Assembly: GCF_000003855.2 (NCBI RefSeq)
Contig: NW_003101669.1
Span: forward strand, 704,230 to 715,848
Reading direction: 5' to 3'
DNA: 11,619 nt
DNA from: Blastomyces gilchristii SLH14081
Taxonomy: Eukaryota > Ascomycota > Eurotiomycetes > Onygenales > Ajellomycetaceae
Shown: positions 7,931 to 11,619 of the stretch, piece by piece
How positions within the stretch are numbered: position 1 is the stretch's first letter
How the letters are laid out: each line of letters starts with the position of its first letter
Notes under the pieces: generated by a model
Database searches by the model: none
The model's input: the letters and a program-made list of their open reading frames with translations, nothing else
Told to the model about the DNA's origin: nothing
Made by a program: the position numbers and the translations under genes

Positions 7931-9820
7931 TCTTCTGAATTCACTTCTTTCACTTCTTTTACTTCTATTGAAGATTCATAAACTCTTCAAGAAATCACTG
8001 TGAATCATAAAGTCTATGTTATTTATAATTCAATATAGAATACTCTCTTTAATTATAATAAATAATTACTTCATTTTTCATATCTGATTTCAGATCATGA
8101 AATTTATCAAAAACTTAACATAAATATTAAGATGAACTATGAAATAATTATTAACAGATTATATTACAGATTACTGAAAAGTTATCTCTCTGCTATAATT
8201 ACTATAACTTTATTCAGAAACATTTATCATAAACTCATTTTAACTCTGATAAAATTTCTCAATATCTGAAGTTATCAGAATACAGATAATAAAAGAAAAA
8301 TAATCAGAAAATTACTACTAAGCTGATAAGTTACTCTATCTGATAATGAATTTTAATAATACTAACTTTCTAATTTGAAGAAAATCATGTGAAAATAATT
8401 ATATATCAGTACTCTAATTTCATAACTCTTATCTGATAACTTTCATGAATAATTACTTTATATATGTATATCTCTGAATCTTTCTCTTTAATTAATTGAA
8501 AACTCTGAATTCTGAACACTTCTTTAAATACTTAATTTAAATCTTTATATTATATATCAATCATGTCTTCAGTTCAATCTTAAGATACATTATAAAGTTA
8601 ATATACAATATCTAGAATCAGAGTTGAAGAATCATTAAAGAGTGTCTCTCACAGTAAATACATAAACTAGTATAAATAATCTTACATTTATAAGAGTTAT
8701 ATATTATTATATCAATGAGAACTGAACTTATTAAGAGATATTAATTAGATTTAAATCATTGATCAGTAGTTATATTGAGAATTATATAATAGAGATATTA
8801 ATAACAGTGATTAAAAATAACTATTAAAATATTAGTCTCAGTCTTCTTATAATTATAACTAATAATACTGTGAATAACTACACTATGATAAAGAGCTTAG
8901 AGTAAAAGTTAACTTTGTATTTCTGAAATAATAAATAAGGTCATATTTTCTGCATTGCTTATATGATTTAACTTATAATATAAACACTCATAAAGAATCT
9001 TAATATTGAGATAATAAATAATGAGATAACTGATTCTTGAGATGAGAATGAGATAGAAGTGATTACTTAAGTAACTTTTACATTTACTTTATAAAAGATA
9101 ATATTTTTTCATAACACTTTTTACTATTGCTTTTTAATAATGCTTTTTAATAATACTACTGTTAATTTTGAATAGATTGACTAATAATTTAAATATCACA
9201 GATTCAAAATATTATTAATATAATTTATATCTTCTCTAAATAATAACAATGATTTCATAATATTTAATAAATAAAGAAATCAGTCACATCACTGAATATG
9301 ATACAGAATGTTAAAATATAATAAAGTTTAATATATAAGATAAATGTTTAAGCTCTTTAATTTTATCAGATAATTAATCATTGAGTACAACACTCTGATT
9401 AGAAAATGATTCAGATATTGAAACTTTCTGATATGAAGTGAACTCAGTTGAAATATATGATTAATTTACTGTTTCAGTTTTATAAGATAATAAAGATAGT
9501 CTTAATCACTTATACATCAATACTGAAGTCAGTCTGATAAGTGTATAACAGTTTATTTACTTATCTTGAGAAGCAGTTGAATCACTTAAAAAGAAATTCA
9601 GTCTGAGATAATACTATAGCACAGGCTATTATTACTGTAAGAAATAAACTGATATATTATTACAGTAAAACTGAACAATCTTTTACAGAGTACTATACTA
9701 TAGCAGCTCTACTAGATCTCTTCTATCAAGTTAATATCTACACTTCTCAAGATTGAACAGAGAAGAAATAAGACTTATATATTAAATTAGTCTGAGACTA
9801 CTATAATATCAACTATCAGA
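7931..9820 (+). pseudogene. hAT-family transposase, decayed and cut off by a LINE
   Basis: Cut-and-paste DNA transposase with an RNase H-like fold. Frame 2 can be followed from a Ser/Thr-rich start near 7931 to about 9070. Recognised pieces in order: LIENSEF with TGA for Arg at 8513; SLTVNT*TS at 8645-8671 (SLTxDxWTS, catalytic Asp now Asn, Trp now TAA); YYYINEN with TGA for Trp at 8702-8725; ITNNTVNNYTM at 8855-8887 (hAT DNAxNNxTM with Asp to Asn); and GHIFCIAYMI at 8939-8968 (xHIxCxAHxIxL). About 9071-9480 aligns poorly and contains a frame change. Frame 1 then gives VYNSLFTYLEKQL (about 9547), YYYSKTEQS, EYYTIAALLDL (about 9688) and a DW/DYYNINYQ stretch, the characteristic hAT segment before the dimerisation domain. 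The sequence switches to LINE copy B near 9821, so the C-terminal hAT dimerisation domain is absent. The N-terminal BED-type finger is not convincingly visible. Confidence 0.75.
9128..9153. repeat. Two tandem 13-base units
   Basis: TGCTTTTTAATAA occurs at 9128-9140 and again at 9141-9153. It lies in the part of the hAT region (about 9071-9480) where no transposase motif can be followed, which may be an inserted or rearranged segment. Confidence 0.6.
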
Positions 9821-11619
9821 CCTTTCAGGCTATGAGACAGTTATATATAGCCTGTATTACCTTAGTAGCTGATTATAGAGTTCAAGTTTGATGAAATAAT
9901 CAAGAAAATTTCACTGAACTCTTTCAAAGTCTGCAAAACAGAGCTTTGAGAAGAATTCTGAAAGTATTCAAATCATCTTCTATTAAAGCAATGGAAATTG
10001 AAGCTTCAATTTCTTCTTCTGCTATTAGATTTGAAAATGTCTGTATGAACTATGCTCTGAGAGTTATAAAGATGAGCTTAAATCATATAATCAGAGAAAG
10101 AGTCTCTTCTTCATTTTCATCAATTACCTCTGAAAATAAACTGAATTGAAATAGATTTCTTGATTGAAATGAAAATAATTCTTCAAAGAAAATGTCTTCT
10201 CAACTATACAGACTATGCTCACTGATTAAAAATCAATTTTCTTCTTTAAATATTGAAAAAGTTGATCATGAGAAGTTATCTCTCTGAAGAGAAAAGCTTG
10301 AATCTCTTATAGACTTGTAAATAAGTGAACTATCTAAAGAGAAAGAATATGAACAGCATTTGAAGAGAATTTCTACAATCAATATAAAAGACTCTATTCT
10401 GATTTATTCAGATGACTCAAAAAATAAGAATTTGAATAGATTAGATGCAGGCATTGCTTATACTGAAGATAATATCAATTTTATCTCAGATTTCTGAAAT
10501 TTAGGCTGTGAATCTGAAGTCTTTGACACTGAACTATTTATAATAGTGAAAGCTTTCAAACTTATTGAAATAAAATCTTATAAAAGAGAAAATAGTTTGA
10601 AAGAGATATGAATGTTCTCTGATAGTTATGCTGCTTTAAAAAGACTTAGAAATAGTCAGATTTATAATAATTAAATAAATCTTGAACTGATCATAAACTC
10701 TGTTTTAAAAATTCAAAAGAGAAGAATATTGAAGCTGATAATTCATCTGCACTGAGCTTCTGCTCATATAAATATTCATAGTAATGAATTGACTGATTCA
10801 GCTGTAAAAAAGAGTTCAGAATTAAGCAGATCTATTCAAAAAATTGTGTCCTGATCTTTTATAAAGAGAAAAATAAAAGAATCTTGTTTAGACAAGTGAA
10901 ATGAAAGCTGGCAGAAACAAAAGAAGAGTATATATTATTCAAGATTTGAAACAAAACTCAAGTGAAAATCTTGTTTAACTAAATGTAAAAAGAAAATATT
11001 CTCATCTATAATACAGCTGAAACTAGGACATGGCTATTTCAAATCTTATATACAAAGATTTGATGATAGATTTGATTCAATAGAATGCTTATTCTGCAAT
11101 GGCAAAATGAGAATTCTGAGTATATTTATAATGCACTGTGCATTATACAATAGTCTCAGAGTCAGATTTGAAAGAGAAGTATGATCTAAATTAAATTAAA
11201 TATAAGATTCTTATTCTCAACTGAGACAGGAATTAAATACTTAATAGACTTTCTATCAGAAACTCAAGCAGCTATAAGAAAATAACTGAATTTAGAAATA
11301 TCTGAATATGAAGAGGAGGAAATTAATCAGATATAGTCTATTAAAACAGCTATATACTATCTTTTGATAATTTGTTTTGTTACAGTCTCTCTTTATTTTA
11401 CTTTACTTTTTTCTTTCTATTCTTTTCTATCTATCTATTTAATGTGTCTATCTTTAAGACTGTGTTCTCTTTTCTTTTGTCATGATATTGTCAAATAATT
11501 TCAAAGTATCAGAAAATGTTAAAATACTGTAATTTATAAACAGTTTTCATATTTTGAGCTGAAATTTTCTGATTTCGCATATCTGAAATTGGTGAATGTA
11601 TAACAGTTACTTTATAGAT
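9821..11619 (+). mobile_element. LINE copy B, 5'-truncated, runs off the right edge
   Basis: From about 9821 the sequence aligns with copy A from 3317 onward (offset 6504 for most of its length) through the ORF2 end and 3' UTR to 5106. Upstream of 9821 the sequences are unrelated: hAT coding sequence here, ORF2 in copy A. A 5'-truncated LINE abutting another gene is the usual outcome of incomplete target-primed reverse transcription. The missing end (hairpin and tail) should lie roughly 95 bases past the window. Differences from copy A are overwhelmingly C/T or G/A transitions. Confidence 0.9.
9822..11336 (+). pseudogene. LINE ORF2 C-terminal fragment (RNase H and CCHC), decayed
   Basis: Corresponds to copy A 3318-4827 and starts after the RT core. 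RNase H residues remain: Asp at 10411, His at 10765 in the sequence *ASAH (TGA for Trp at 10753) and Asp at 10795. The Gly-Ile core (LDAGIAY, about 10441) is better preserved than in copy A (LDTDIAY). The zinc motif keeps C-x2-C at 11086 and 11095. Small insertions relative to copy A follow (two bases near 11101-11107, one base each near 11125, 11167 and 11190), so the rest changes frame; the matching TAG is at 11334-11336. The fragment has no start codon or promoter of its own that I can see. A 67-codon stop-free run (9946-10149) matches the same stretch in copy A (3442-3645) and is only a part of ORF2 lacking convertible codons. Confidence 0.85.

Noticed and set aside
7679..8371. Imperfect direct repeat containing TATCTGATAATG at about 7679 and 8337
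   Set aside because: About 30 of 36 bases match by eye, but similar TCTGATAA strings recur throughout this low-complexity DNA, so it is not convincing as a duplication.
1..11619. tRNA, rRNA, CRISPR arrays or bacterial operon signals
   Set aside because: None seen; the sequence is eukaryotic in character and the only repeats are transposon copies and simple tracts.

Overview
The window is an AT-rich, gene-poor stretch of a eukaryotic genome, most likely a filamentous ascomycete fungus. The evidence is the kind of mobile elements present, short introns of about 60 bases with CTAAT-like branch sites, and heavy C-to-T / G-to-A decay resembling repeat-induced point mutation (RIP). I see no intact gene. 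Nearly everything recognisable is a decayed transposable element or pseudogene whose frames can be followed through stop codons sitting where Trp, Gln or Arg is expected. Only six CpG dinucleotides are visible by eye in 11.6 kb.

Layout. (1) Bases 1 to about 5198 are one nearly full-length non-LTR retrotransposon (LINE, probably Tad1-like), entering from the left edge. It has a gag-like ORF1 with CCHC knuckles, an ORF2 with AP-type endonuclease, reverse transcriptase, RNase H and a C-terminal CCHC motif, then a 3' UTR with a perfect 10-bp hairpin and a short TAA-type tail. (2) About 5303-5438 is an A-rich simple tract. (3) About 5858-6617 (minus) and 6651-7455 (plus) are two divergent, decayed, apparently intron-containing coding regions. 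The plus-strand one looks like a small Cys-cluster plus coiled-coil protein; the minus-strand one is unrecognised. (4) At 7554-7647 lies a short element with inverted ends (TGTTA...CAACA), either a solo LTR or a MITE. (5) About 7931-9820 is a decayed hAT-family transposase that stops before its C-terminal dimerisation domain. (6) From about 9821 to the right edge is a second, 5'-truncated copy of the same LINE, apparently inserted into the hAT gene.

The pieces do not form a working pathway. They are nested transposons and bystander genes in a silenced, mutated compartment. The two LINE copies differ almost only by transitions, and catalytic residues have changed in the directions that C:G to T:A mutation predicts (YxDD to YMND, GDFN to GNFN, LLQEP to LLQKP, knuckle Cys to Tyr).

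The most unusual signal is the mutation context. CpG and CpC/GpG are depleted while CpA/TpG stays common, so Trp codons usually became TGA rather than the TAG expected from classical CpA-directed RIP.
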